Shown here: positions 1-8,126 of the stretch, piece by piece
Position numbering within the stretch: position 1 is the first letter of the stretch
Layout of the letters: each line of letters starts with the position of its first letter
DNA from: Flavobacteriales bacterium
Lineage (GTDB): Bacteria > Bacteroidota > Bacteroidia > Flavobacteriales_D > UBA2798
Reading direction: 5' to 3'
DNA length: 64,000 nt
Assembly (NCBI GenBank): GCA_019694795.1
Contig: JAIBBF010000007.1
Coordinates: 27,799-91,798, forward strand
Program-made: the position numbers and the translations under genes
Notes under the pieces: model-generated
What the model was told of the DNA's origin: nothing
The model's input: the letters and a program-made list of their open reading frames with translations, nothing else
Databases searched by the model: none

Positions 1-2434
1 ATTCCGGTTTCGGATCTAGTCCAATAGCCTCTTCATAGAATTTAATAGCGTCGTCGTATTTTTTCTGAGGAACCAAAGCATCTGCTTTTGCTACCAGATC
101 TTTTGCTTTTTTAACCAGCGCTTCTTTGTCGAGCAGTTCCTGTTTCTTCTGTTTGGCCTGGTCGATGAGTTCTTGGGGACGACTCTCGCTGGGTTTTAAT
201 TTTTTAGCAGCTTCAAGTGTTGCAATGGCTTTATCAAATTCGGATGCATTCAATTCGGTTTCTCCCTGGCGCATCAGATCCTGATACTGTTTTTCGAGTG
301 CAGCATTTTTTTCTGCATCCGCTTTTTTCTGTTTAGCCAGATTAATCTGATCGGTCGGATATTTTTCTCCGGGTTTAAGTCCAAGTGCGGAGGTATAGTC
401 GGCAATGGCTTTATCGTATTCGCCTGCATTTAGATTAGCATCTGCTTTTGCAATCAGGTCCTGATATTGTTTTTCTTTAGCTTCTTTTTCTTTGTTGGCT
501 AATTCAGCATCATCCTTCGCTTTTTTAGCTGCATCGAGTTTCTTTTGGTATTCAGAATTGTTATCAAGATTTAGAGCTTCCTGGTAGAGCGCAATGGCAT
601 CATCGTATTTTTTCTGAGGCAAGAATGCATCAGCTTTGGCAACAAGTTCTTTGGCCTTTTTAATATTGGCTTCTTTGTCGAGCGCTTCTTGTTTTTTCGC
701 TTTTGCCTGTTCAATCATTTCCTGTGGCTTGGTAGCATCAGGCTTTACTTTTAAAGCAGCTTCATAACCGCTTATGGCTTTGTCCCATTGTGATGCAGTA
801 AAATCGGCATCTGCAATTTTCATTAATTCAGTATACTGCTTTTCAATAGCAGCATTTTTTTCTTTGTCGGCCGCTTCCTGCTTCTTTTGTTTGGCCAGGT
901 CGATCATTTCCTGGGGTTTACTTTCAGCGGGTTTGAACTTTTTAGCTGCTTCAAAGGAGGCAATCGCTTTATCCCATTGTTGGGCATTTAAATCGGTTTC
1001 ACCTTGCTTCATTAAATCAGCATACTGCTTTTCGGTAGCGGCATTTTTTTCTGCTTCAGCTTTTTTCTGTTTGGCTAGAGCAATCTGATCGGCAGGATAT
1101 TTTTCAGAGGGACGCAAAGCTTGTGCTTTCGTGTAGGCTTCAATGGCTTTGTCCCAATTACTTCCGTTAAGTTCATTATCACCTTGGGTGATTAAATCGA
1201 TATACTCTTTATTCGCTTTGTCTAAATTCGCTTTATCGGCTTTTGCTTTATCCAGTTTAGCTTGAACGGCAGGATCTTTTTTAATATCCAATGCCGAGGT
1301 GTAATTGCTTATGGCATCGTCGAGTTTCTTAGCCGTTACGGCATCGTCACCTTTTTTAACGAAGGCAAGGAATTCCTGATTTTTTTTATCGGCATTCGTT
1401 TTGGATTCCTGGGCTTTTGCAATTAAATCCTTTGGTTCCTGTTCAGTTGGTTTTATTTTCTGCGCTTCGGTATATTTTTTTATCGCATCGTCATATTTCC
1501 CCTCATCAAAGAATTTATTTCCGTCGTTAATGGCCGTTGAATAATTTTTATCCTTTTCCATTTCTGCATTGATCAACTTATCAATTTCAGCGATCTTTTG
1601 CGGTGGAAGCGGTTCATTGGGTTTTAGTTTGCCGGCCTCCTGATAATTTAATTTGGCAGTAGCATAATCCTTTTGTTTAAAGGCGGCATCTGCTGCTGTG
1701 ATTTTCTCCTGGTATTGTTTATCTATTCCCTTTGATGCTTCTAATTCGGCTTGTTTCTTTTTGGCATCATCCAATTTAGCAACTACTGCCGGATCATTTT
1801 TAATGGCAATGGCTTCGGTATACTTGGTAATGGCAGTTGTATAATCTTTTTTTGTTCCAGCGGCATCACCTTCCTGCACCAGCTTTGCAAATTTGGCATC
1901 CGCTTCGGCAGCACCTTTTTGTTTTTCTTCAATTTTCTTAATGATTTTCGCGAGCTCTGAATTATACGCTTCAACCACTTTAAAATCCCAGTTAACATCC
2001 TCCTCGCGTTTGTCATAACGGATAATTCCCGTCGGCTTGTTGGCTAAAGGGGAATAATCCACTCCTTCTACGATGGGAACCATCGACATATCCAACGGAA
2101 ATCCATATCCTTCTTCCGGAATGTGTGCAGGAGGAATGTTGGTCAGGTCGACCTCCACATACCGGGTGTAAAATCCGGAAATGGTAAATGAAATTTTGTA
2201 TTTGGCATCAAGTTCAATTGGATTCAGCTTCACTTTACCGTTGGAACCTGTCGTTTTGGTTTCTACTACTGAACCATTTTTTTCAACCGTAACTGTAACA
2301 CCCCCCATCGGAGCGCCGGTCATTTTGTTCACCACTTTGGGGTTATCGAAAATCGCCGGTGGTTTTTCCTGGGCATAGGAAGTAAATGCAAGGAAAATAC
2401 CAAGCACCGCTAAATTATGAGCAAGCCATTTCAT
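1..2434 (-). CDS. Large TPR-like tandem-repeat protein with signal peptide (3' end outside window)
   Basis: The frame is open from an ATG at 2434 to the left edge: 811 codons are visible and the stop lies outside. The N-terminus (MKWLAHNLAVLGIFLAFTSY, then AQ) is a signal peptide. It is followed by a carboxypeptidase-regulatory-like beta domain at about residues 30-110 (TGAPMGGVTVTV, later ISGFYTRYVEVDL). The rest is about eleven alanine/lysine/glutamine-rich helical hairpins of about 50-63 residues, each with a core like W/YDKAIxxYxxAxxLKP, which looks TPR-like or coiled-coil. The 3-unit block repeats at DNA level with a 549-bp (183-residue) period. It is probably a periplasmic or outer-membrane-associated scaffold, related in style to the PorE-like proteins at 20981-27810. 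Function is unknown. The call of a real gene is secure because of unbroken frame, signal peptide and protein-like repeats. Confidence 0.85.
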   Translation of the reverse strand, partial: MKWLAHNLAVLGIFLAFTSYAQEKPPAIFDNPKVVNKMTGAPMGGVTVTVEKNGSVVETKTTGSNGKVKLNPIELDAKYKISFTISGFYTRYVEVDLTNIPPAHIPEEGYGFPLDMSMVPIVEGVDYSPLANKPTGIIRYDKREEDVNWDFKVVEAYNSELAKIIKKIEEKQKGAAEADAKFAKLVQEGDAAGTKKDYTTAITKYTEAIAIKNDPAVVAKLDDAKKKQAELEASKGIDKQYQEKITAADAAFKQKDYATAKLNYQEAGKLKPNEPLPPQKIAEIDKLINAEMEKDKNYSTAINDGNKFFDEGKYDDAIKKYTEAQKIKPTEQEPKDLIAKAQESKTNADKKNQEFLAFVKKGDDAVTAKKLDDAISNYTSALDIKKDPAVQAKLDKAKADKANLDKANKEYIDLITQGDNELNGSNWDKAIEAYTKAQALRPSEKYPADQIALAKQKKAEAEKNAATEKQYADLMKQGETDLNAQQWDKAIASFEAAKKFKPAESKPQEMIDLAKQKKQEAADKEKNAAIEKQYTELMKIADADFTASQWDKAISGYEAALKVKPDATKPQEMIEQAKAKKQEALDKEANIKKAKELVAKADAFLPQKKYDDAIALYQEALNLDNNSEYQKKLDAAKKAKDDAELANKEKEAKEKQYQDLIAKADANLNAGEYDKAIADYTSALGLKPGEKYPTDQINLAKQKKADAEKNAALEKQYQDLMRQGETELNASEFDKAIATLEAAKKLKPSESRPQELIDQAKQKKQELLDKEALVKKAKDLVAKADALVPQKKYDDAIKFYEEAIGLDPKPE

Positions 2435-2541
2435 CGATCGATTTTTCTTCTGTACACCCATTCAAGCCAAAGGTTGAGCCTACCTTACAAATATCGTTAA
2501 AAATTGCATTAGATTCGCCTTTAGGACTAATAACAAAGACC

Positions 2542-3657
2542 ATGCAATTAAGTTACTGGGAGAAAAAGCGATTTTTTGATGGCATCGATGTGGCCATCAT
2601 CGGAAGTGGTATTGTAGGACTTTCTGCAGCCATTGAACTGAAACGGACTGCGCCCAATAAAAAAATAGTGGTTCTTGAACGAGGATTCCTGCCCTATGGA
2701 GCCAGTACCAGAAATGCGGGATTTGCATGCTTTGGAAGTATAACTGAATTGGAGGAGGACCTACTTTCGGTAGGCGAACAAGAGACCTTTGCATTGGTGG
2801 AACGTCGTTATAAAGGATTGGTTAATTTGCGTCAATTACTTGGCGATCATTCCATTGGATTGGAACGGAAAGGTGGATATGAAGTGTTTTCTTCGGAAGA
2901 AGAATGGGAAAAGGCGAGAACCAGAATTCCCTATTTCAATCAGCTTTTAGCAAATGGCATTGGGGAAAAAGTGTATTCTGAATTTACTTCATTGGAATCC
3001 CAGTTTGGTTTTTCGGGATTTAAGGGTGCTATTTTAAACCAATTCGAAGCCCAAATTGATACCGGAGAAATGATGGCTAATCTATTGCGACTTGCCCAAA
3101 AAGAGGGAATCATCATTTTAAACGGAATTCAGGTAGAGGACCTGGATGGTCAACGGATTATTACCCGGGATTTCGATTTTAAGGTGGGACAGGTTTTAAT
3201 TACGACCAATGGCTTCGCCCGCCAATTAATTCCTGAATTGAATGTAGACCCTGCCAGAGCACAAGTATTGGTTACGGAAGAAATACCGGGACTAAAACTG
3301 GAAGGAACATTTCATTATCAGAAAGGTTATTATTACTTCAGAAATATTGGGAAAAGGATCCTGTTGGGTGGCGGTAGAAATCTCGATTTCGAAGGCGAAA
3401 AAAGCACAGAAATGATTCAGACTTCCAGAATTCAGGAAGCGCTGGAAGAATTGCTTTATCAGCATATCATTCCTTATGAAAAACCTAACATCGAAATGCG
3501 TTGGAGTGGGGTAATGGGAGTTGGAGAAAAACGGTCACCGATTGTTAAGCAACTTAATGCACATCAATTCTGTGCAGTGCGAATGGGAGGAATGGGTGTG
3601 GCAATTGGAACCTTAGTAGGAAAAGATATTGCAACCTTAATGTTATCCGCAAATTAA
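2542..3657 (+). CDS. FAD-dependent oxidoreductase of the DAO (D-amino-acid oxidase/glycine oxidase) family
   Basis: 371 residues from the ATG at 2542. The frame is open further upstream to 2386, but that would run over the start of the divergent signal-peptide gene, and the protein family begins close to its dinucleotide fold. Residues 16-31 hold the Rossmann FAD-binding motif (VAIIGSGIVGLSAAIEL, GSGIVG at 21-26), followed by the acidic end of strand 2 (VVLERG). Near the C-terminus RWSGVMGVGEKRSPIV and MGGMGVAIGT match the second FAD-contact region of DAO enzymes. Substrate cannot be read from the sequence; family members oxidise amines or amino acids to imines with O2 or quinone as acceptor. 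The stop overlaps the convergent gene at 3654 by four bases. Confidence 0.85.
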   Translation: MQLSYWEKKRFFDGIDVAIIGSGIVGLSAAIELKRTAPNKKIVVLERGFLPYGASTRNAGFACFGSITELEEDLLSVGEQETFALVERRYKGLVNLRQLLGDHSIGLERKGGYEVFSSEEEWEKARTRIPYFNQLLANGIGEKVYSEFTSLESQFGFSGFKGAILNQFEAQIDTGEMMANLLRLAQKEGIIILNGIQVEDLDGQRIITRDFDFKVGQVLITTNGFARQLIPELNVDPARAQVLVTEEIPGLKLEGTFHYQKGYYYFRNIGKRILLGGGRNLDFEGEKSTEMIQTSRIQEALEELLYQHIIPYEKPNIEMRWSGVMGVGEKRSPIVKQLNAHQFCAVRMGGMGVAIGTLVGKDIATLMLSAN

Positions 3658-4256
3658 AATAACCAGCGTAAGGAAGCATAAGTCAGGAAGTCGAATACAG
3701 CCGACAAACTGAATAGCAAAATGAAATTATAAATACCATTGCCCGGCTCATTTTCTCTTTGGTATTTCCACACAATTGAAACACCAGTTAATCCGCAAAT
3801 CCAGTAGCTAAATGCGGAGAGAGGCACCTCGGTTTTTCCCAGGAAATTACCCGGTAAAAAAATTAAGGTTGCAATTAAAAACAGATTAAACATCATCCAT
3901 TGCCGACCCCATTCTTTGGGTGTTTTCATATAGGATTTCACAAAAGTGAAAAGGTGAAAAACACTGGCAATGATTAAAAGCACATAGGAAAAAAAAGCAA
4001 ATCCAAAGGTATTGTCGCCCACCTGCATCATGTCCGCCCAGGCGCTGATTCCCAATGAGGATGTTAATGAAATTAAAGCAAAACGTTCAGAATCTTTTTG
4101 CGACTGAAGTGCAAAATAAATTCCAATACCGGTTAATGCAATGGCATCAATGTAAATGGGCGGAATAAATTTTCCGGGTTGTCCCAATAAATTTGCTATT
4201 CCAAAAACAACAAACGTTAAAAGGGCAGAAATGGCAATTTTGAATGATTTTCTCAT
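3654..4256 (-). CDS. Uncharacterised polytopic inner-membrane protein
   Basis: 200 residues with roughly six hydrophobic segments (about residues 8-26, 33-50, 85-107, 120-138, 145-160, 178-195) separated by short charged loops. I recognise no family. The ATG overlaps the stop of the upstream lipoprotein gene by one base (TAATG on the minus strand), so the two are translationally coupled and probably act in the same envelope process. The 3' end overlaps the convergent oxidoreductase gene by four bases. No terminator separates the two convergent genes. Confidence 0.7.
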   Translation of the reverse strand: MRKSFKIAISALLTFVVFGIANLLGQPGKFIPPIYIDAIALTGIGIYFALQSQKDSERFALISLTSSLGISAWADMMQVGDNTFGFAFFSYVLLIIASVFHLFTFVKSYMKTPKEWGRQWMMFNLFLIATLIFLPGNFLGKTEVPLSAFSYWICGLTGVSIVWKYQRENEPGNGIYNFILLFSLSAVFDFLTYASLRWLF

Positions 4257-4864
4257 TAGAATCCCCAGGAGAAATTATCGATGTACACTTTATTGAGCGA
4301 ATCCATTTTATCTTCTTTCACAAAGTGATCGTTTAATTCGACAACAGTGGTAGGTTCATAATGATTTTTTCTCCATTCATGATAGATAGCTACCGTTCCA
4401 ACTACTCCATCTTTATAACGAATAATCATATCATATTTGCCGGAAGGAGTGGTGCGTAATTCCAATAGTTCCCCGGCAAAATCATTGGTGACTTTAAACA
4501 CGCCATCAATTTTTGCAATGTTCAATACGCGGAAATCCGGTGAATACACATTTGCTTTTGCTTCAACCAAAAATCCTTCATTCCAATTACCACTTCGGTG
4601 ATTCATAAAAACCCGAAAACGATCATGTCCGCACAATGGATTTTTCAACGAATCCGGTTTAGAAGGATCAAGGTTTATATCACATAATCCAACACCGCTC
4701 ATAATGGAAACCACCACCGTGTCCTGATATTCGGGATAGGATAAATCAATCAGAATTTTTTCAGAAGCGAAGGTGTCGACAGGAATAACATTCTTTTTTT
4801 CTTCACTGGTGCAGGAAGAAAATGCTACGATAAAGGCAAGGCAGAATAAAAGTGGTGCTTTCAT
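4256..4864 (-). CDS. Uncharacterised lipoprotein
   Basis: 202 residues. A short lipoprotein signal ends in a lipobox FSSC with Cys18 as predicted lipidation site. The mature part is a soluble domain rich in beta strands with a CDINLDP and LCGHDRFRVF region; Cys residues here could form a disulfide. I recognise no family. A TAnnTTTG promoter box (4869-4876) ends exactly four bases before the ATG, so the transcript may be leaderless. The gene is followed by a one-base-overlapping membrane protein gene. Confidence 0.75.
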   Translation of the reverse strand: MKAPLLFCLAFIVAFSSCTSEEKKNVIPVDTFASEKILIDLSYPEYQDTVVVSIMSGVGLCDINLDPSKPDSLKNPLCGHDRFRVFMNHRSGNWNEGFLVEAKANVYSPDFRVLNIAKIDGVFKVTNDFAGELLELRTTPSGKYDMIIRYKDGVVGTVAIYHEWRKNHYEPTTVVELNDHFVKEDKMDSLNKVYIDNFSWGF

Positions 4865-4868
4865 AATG

Positions 4869-4876
4869 CAAAAATA
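4869..4876 (-). promoter_or_regulatory. Bacteroidota -7 box TATTTTTG, four bases before the lipoprotein ATG
   Basis: On the minus strand the sequence reads TATTTTTG-CATT-ATG. The box matches TAnnTTTG perfectly. A weak TTTC sits at the -33 position about 21 bases upstream. In Bacteroidota, initiation falls a few bases after the final G, which would be at or next to the start codon. Confidence 0.5.
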
Positions 4877-4879
4877 CCA

Positions 4880-5509
4880 TTAGAAATGATATTGAAAGCC
4901 TAGTTGAACACCGATTTGATGGGAATATATCTCCAGATTCTGACTTTCTTTTAAAGCCGCAAGGTTTTGTCGCCACCCGAAACCAAAATTAAGCGCTGCC
5001 TGATCCGAAAACTGGATAAGGATTCCTCCTCCGATTCCTGCATAAAATCCACTATAACCCGATGTATACTTTGGAGCAATTAAAGGATCTGTTTCCTGAT
5101 AGTATTTTCCTTTTGCCTGAATGCTGTTCACGGCAGATAGTGAAAAATAGGGTGTAAAGCGATTAATTTCATTGGGAAAACGAAAAATAAAATCGACAGG
5201 AATTTCAATCATTTGATGATCGGAATAGGGATAATAACCAGTTGTGGAAATATGGTTTAATTGAAAATAGTCAACCCCCGACTGAATAGAAATCTCTTCG
5301 CTAATGTTCGTTCCAATACGCAATCCGCCACCAGGAGTATAGGTGCTAAAACGGAAATTTCCTTCTCCAAAAGTAAAAGCATCGCCATTTGCCTTAATCA
5401 GGAAATAGACATTTCCGGCTTTTTTAGAGGCTGCATCACAAAAGCATTTTTGAGCATTTGCCTGTGGGATGAATGCTGCTAATAGAAATATGCCAAGAAC
5501 TAAGCGCAT
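4880..5509 (-). CDS. Outer-membrane beta-barrel protein (PorT/OMP_b-brl-like)
   Basis: 209 residues from the ATG at 5509. The frame is open to 5587, but only the internal Met starts a clean signal peptide (MRLVLGIFLLAAFIPQANAQ). The mature protein alternates amphipathic strands and ends in an aromatic residue (VQLGFQYHF), the usual signature of a Bacteroidota 8-strand barrel recognised by BamA. Strands such as GLRIGTNISEEISIQSGVDY and FYAGIGGGILIQF are visible. A CFCDAASKKAG segment directly after the signal peptide is unusual. The gene lies 15 bp downstream of the lipoprotein promoter region on the same strand, and no strong promoter of its own is seen. Confidence 0.7.
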   Translation of the reverse strand: MRLVLGIFLLAAFIPQANAQKCFCDAASKKAGNVYFLIKANGDAFTFGEGNFRFSTYTPGGGLRIGTNISEEISIQSGVDYFQLNHISTTGYYPYSDHQMIEIPVDFIFRFPNEINRFTPYFSLSAVNSIQAKGKYYQETDPLIAPKYTSGYSGFYAGIGGGILIQFSDQAALNFGFGWRQNLAALKESQNLEIYSHQIGVQLGFQYHF

Positions 5510-5707
5510 AAAAGTTGAACTTAAAAAGAGGATAAAATGTTGCTTATTGGTCCAACTAAAAAGGGCACAAAGGACCCAAAATTCCATAAATCACCCCTTC
5601 GGGTGAAGAATTAAATTTAATTGATTAACAATCGTTTATAGTTATTAACAATTTATCAATTAATGTTAGTAACTATTTAATTCGACTGAATATCAAGGTG
5701 TCGGAAA

Positions 5708-6565
5708 TCAATGGAAAATCCTACTTGAATCGATCAATGTTTGATTAAAATGATCGTTATTGATTCCGGTTGAAATGTGATGCACGTTAAAATAGCCGAT
5801 CATTTTTTCGGTGGGCATGTTGCCGGTTAAATCATCTTTAGCCATGGGACAACCACCAAAGCCTTTGATGGCCCCATCAAATCTTCTGCAACCTGCTTGA
5901 TAGGCAGCAGCAACTTTTTCTTCCCAGGTATCGGGAGTAGTATGCAAATGCGCTCCAAATTCAACCTCGGGTAGGGCGGGAATCAACGAACGAAATAAAT
6001 AATCGATGTTTTGCGGATCAGATACACCAATGGTATCGGAAAGCGCAAGGATTTTTACACCGAGTTCGCGATAAAGTTTTTCGCACCATTCCATTGCAAT
6101 TTCTGCATTCCAGGTATCGCCATACGGATTACCGAAGGCCATTGAAATATATACGACCAGCTCCTTGTTTGTTTTGAGGCAAAGATTTTGAATTTCTTTA
6201 ACCCTATCGAGCGATTCCGCAATGGAACTATTGGTATTACGTTGTTGAAATGTTTCTGAAATTGAAAATGGAAATCCCAGGTATTTAATTTCATTAAAAC
6301 GGCAGGCATCTTCAGCACCGCGAACATTGGCGATAATTGCAAGTAGTTTTGAAGGTCCGCTTAAATCCAAACCAGCCAACACTTCTGCCGTATCGGCCAT
6401 TTGGGGAATGGCTTTTGGACTAACAAAACTGCCAAAATCAACAGTGTTGAAATTACACTTTAAAATGCTGTTGATATAAGCGATTTTTTCTGCGGTTGGA
6501 ACAAATTCTTTCATTCCCTGCATAGCGTCGCGTGGACACTCAACGAGTTTAACTGCAGTATTCAT
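5708..6565 (-). CDS. Hydroxymethylglutaryl-CoA lyase
   Basis: 285 residues; cleaves HMG-CoA to acetyl-CoA and acetoacetate in leucine and ketone-body metabolism (EC 4.1.3.4). The N-terminal CPRDAMQG matches the metal-binding/catalytic RDGLQ region of the HMGL-like TIM-barrel family with two conservative changes. FGAHLHTT supplies metal-binding His residues, and [15 protein letters not shown] is the lyase-specific loop with the catalytic Cys. I place the start at 6565 rather than the upstream ATG at 6580, because the 6565 ATG overlaps the pyrD stop in an ATGA. That overlap indicates translational coupling with pyrD. Pairing with pyrD is a genomic accident rather than a pathway link. Confidence 0.9.
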   Translation of the reverse strand: MNTAVKLVECPRDAMQGMKEFVPTAEKIAYINSILKCNFNTVDFGSFVSPKAIPQMADTAEVLAGLDLSGPSKLLAIIANVRGAEDACRFNEIKYLGFPFSISETFQQRNTNSSIAESLDRVKEIQNLCLKTNKELVVYISMAFGNPYGDTWNAEIAMEWCEKLYRELGVKILALSDTIGVSDPQNIDYLFRSLIPALPEVEFGAHLHTTPDTWEEKVAAAYQAGCRRFDGAIKGFGGCPMAKDDLTGNMPTEKMIGYFNVHHISTGINNDHFNQTLIDSSRIFH

Positions 6566-7605
6566 GCTTGTTGTTTCCATTTTAAAATTCCCTTATTGAT
6601 CTTTTTCATGAGTGATGGTCCTTCATAAATAAACCCGGTGTAAACTTGTACCAGACTTGCGCCGGCTTTTAGTTTTTCAATCGCATCTTCGGCGCTATGA
6701 ATTCCACCCACTCCAATAATTGGAAATGATCCGTTCGATTTTTTATGTAAATAAGAAATTACCTCTGTAGAACGTTGTTTTACGGGAAGACCACTTAATC
6801 CTCCTGCTCCGATTTCTTCTACTTTTTTAGGATCGGTTTTTAGCTTACTCCGATCGATGGTTGTATTGGTGGCAATAACACCGGCAATCTTCGTTTCATT
6901 TACAATTTCTATGATATCATTCAATTGCTCATCACTTAAATCCGGTGCAATTTTCAGAAGGATGGGCTTTGGCTGTTGTTTTTGTTTATTTAAAGCCATT
7001 AAACCATTTAACAGCTGCATTAAAGGTTCTTTTTCCTGCAGTTCACGTAATCCCGGAGTATTGGGAGAACTAACGTTTACAACGAAATAATCGACATAAG
7101 GAAATAAGGCCTCAAAGCAGATTTCATAATCTTTTCCTGCATCTTCATTGGGAGTCACTTTGTTTTTTCCAATATTACCACCAATGATAATTTTACCACT
7201 ACGTTTTTTTAAACGTTCTACCGCTTCGCTTACGCCTCCATTGTTAAAACCCATTCGGTTAATGAGACCGGAATCGAGTGGTAAGCGAAATAAACGGGGT
7301 TTAGGATTACCAGGTTGTGCTTTTGGAGTTAGCGTTCCAATTTCTACAAATCCAAAGCCCAGACATCCCAATTCTTCATATAAGCGCGCATCCTTATCAA
7401 AACCTGCAGCCAGTCCTACGGGGTTCGGAAATTTAATTCCGAAAACTTCAGTTTCAAGCGCCGGATTTTTAACGCGGTAAATTGAACGAACGAGCGATTT
7501 CATTCCCGGTATCCAAAGCGAAATCCGGATCAAACGAAAAACGGTGTGATGTATTTTTTCGGGATCGAAAAGAAAAAAAACAGGCTTTAAAAGGATCTTG
7601 TACAT
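6562..7605 (-). CDS. pyrD: Dihydroorotate dehydrogenase (quinone), class 2
   Basis: 347 residues, normal length for the class 2, membrane-associated enzyme. It oxidises dihydroorotate to orotate with a quinone acceptor in pyrimidine synthesis. Visible signatures are the N-terminal membrane-binding helices, [20 protein letters not shown], the INRMGFNN substrate loop, the [11 protein letters not shown] motif with the catalytic Ser of class 2 enzymes, and the phosphate-binding [11 protein letters not shown] near the C-terminus. A TAnnTTTG box lies at 7621-7628, about 15 bases before the ATG. The gene shares an ATGA overlap with the HMG-CoA lyase gene downstream. Confidence 0.96.
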   Translation of the reverse strand: MYKILLKPVFFLFDPEKIHHTVFRLIRISLWIPGMKSLVRSIYRVKNPALETEVFGIKFPNPVGLAAGFDKDARLYEELGCLGFGFVEIGTLTPKAQPGNPKPRLFRLPLDSGLINRMGFNNGGVSEAVERLKKRSGKIIIGGNIGKNKVTPNEDAGKDYEICFEALFPYVDYFVVNVSSPNTPGLRELQEKEPLMQLLNGLMALNKQKQQPKPILLKIAPDLSDEQLNDIIEIVNETKIAGVIATNTTIDRSKLKTDPKKVEEIGAGGLSGLPVKQRSTEVISYLHKKSNGSFPIIGVGGIHSAEDAIEKLKAGASLVQVYTGFIYEGPSLMKKINKGILKWKQQA

Positions 7606-7620
7606 GGTGCAAATTCAGTA

Positions 7621-7628
7621 CAAAAATA
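7621..7628 (-). promoter_or_regulatory. -7 box TATTTTTG of the pyrD promoter
   Basis: A perfect TAnnTTTG match on the minus strand. Its last base is 15 bases before the pyrD ATG, giving a leader of only about ten bases. Confidence 0.45.
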
Positions 7629-7669
7629 GCATTCCAACACCATTTTTTCGGGAAAAGCAGCAAATGATT

Positions 7670-7677
7670 TAGTTTTG
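7670..7677 (+). promoter_or_regulatory. -7 box TAGTTTTG, four bases before the arfB ATG
   Basis: The sequence reads TAGTTTTG-CAGG-ATG. It is a perfect TAnnTTTG box placed so that transcription would begin at the start codon. No clear TTTG is seen at -33. Confidence 0.45.
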
Positions 7678-7681
7678 CAGG

Positions 7682-8080
7682 ATGATTCCTGATTTATATA
7701 CCGAATTTCAATTTAAAACCAGCCGAAGCGGAGGAAAGGGAGGTCAACACGTGAATAAAACGGAATCTAAGGTGGAGTTGATTTTTCATGTGAACAATAG
7801 TGAGTTACTGACCGAAGACCAAAAAACGATTTTACTAGAGCGCTGGACCAACAAAATGGATTCGGAAGGGTATTTTCACCTTACGGAAGAAGGTGACCGA
7901 AGCCAGATAAAAAATAAGGAAGAATTAATCCGAAAGTTTTATGCCCTTTTAAAATCGGCATTGCGACCGGTAAAAAAGCGAAAAACAACCAAAGTTCCCA
8001 AAGCAGTAAAGGCTAAACGAAGAGAAGATAAAAACCGACGGTCCGACATTAAAGCCAATCGCCAAAAACCGAAATTGTAA
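7682..8080 (+). CDS. arfB: Alternative ribosome-rescue factor / peptidyl-tRNA hydrolase ArfB (YaeJ)
   Basis: 132 residues, the usual length. The N-terminal domain carries the release-factor GGQ motif in the ArfB context RSGGKGGQHVNKTESKVEL (GGQ at about residues 20-22). The C-terminal tail is strongly basic (PVKKRKTTKVPKAVKAKRR...), as in ArfB where it enters the empty mRNA channel of stalled ribosomes. It hydrolyses peptidyl-tRNA on non-stop complexes without a stop codon. It is a single-gene unit with its own putative promoter box and a hairpin terminator immediately after the stop. Confidence 0.93.
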   Translation: MIPDLYTEFQFKTSRSGGKGGQHVNKTESKVELIFHVNNSELLTEDQKTILLERWTNKMDSEGYFHLTEEGDRSQIKNKEELIRKFYALLKSALRPVKKRKTTKVPKAVKAKRREDKNRRSDIKANRQKPKL

Positions 8081-8110
8081 AAAAAAGTCCGACAAATTGC
8101 CGGACTTTTT
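8081..8110. terminator. Bidirectional intrinsic terminator
   Basis: Inverted repeat AAAAAAGTCCG / CGGACTTTTT with a 9-base loop. The A and T runs flanking the stem give a U-tract in both directions, so it can end arfB (plus) and the convergent DUF4836-like gene (minus, stop at 8127). Confidence 0.85.
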
Positions 8111-8126
8111 ATTATTAAGAAAAAGC

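Noticed and set aside
774..2378. Several plus-strand ORFs (774-1088, 1751-1960, 2181-2378) over the first gene
   Set aside because: They are antisense to the repeat protein, which has a full open frame, a signal peptide and repeat structure; the plus ORFs have low-complexity Ser/Phe/Ala composition typical of shadow frames.
5591..5606. Hairpin TCACCC/GGGTGA near 5600 as terminator of HMG-CoA lyase
   Set aside because: Only six base pairs and no T-run on the minus strand; it lies about 100 bases after the stop.
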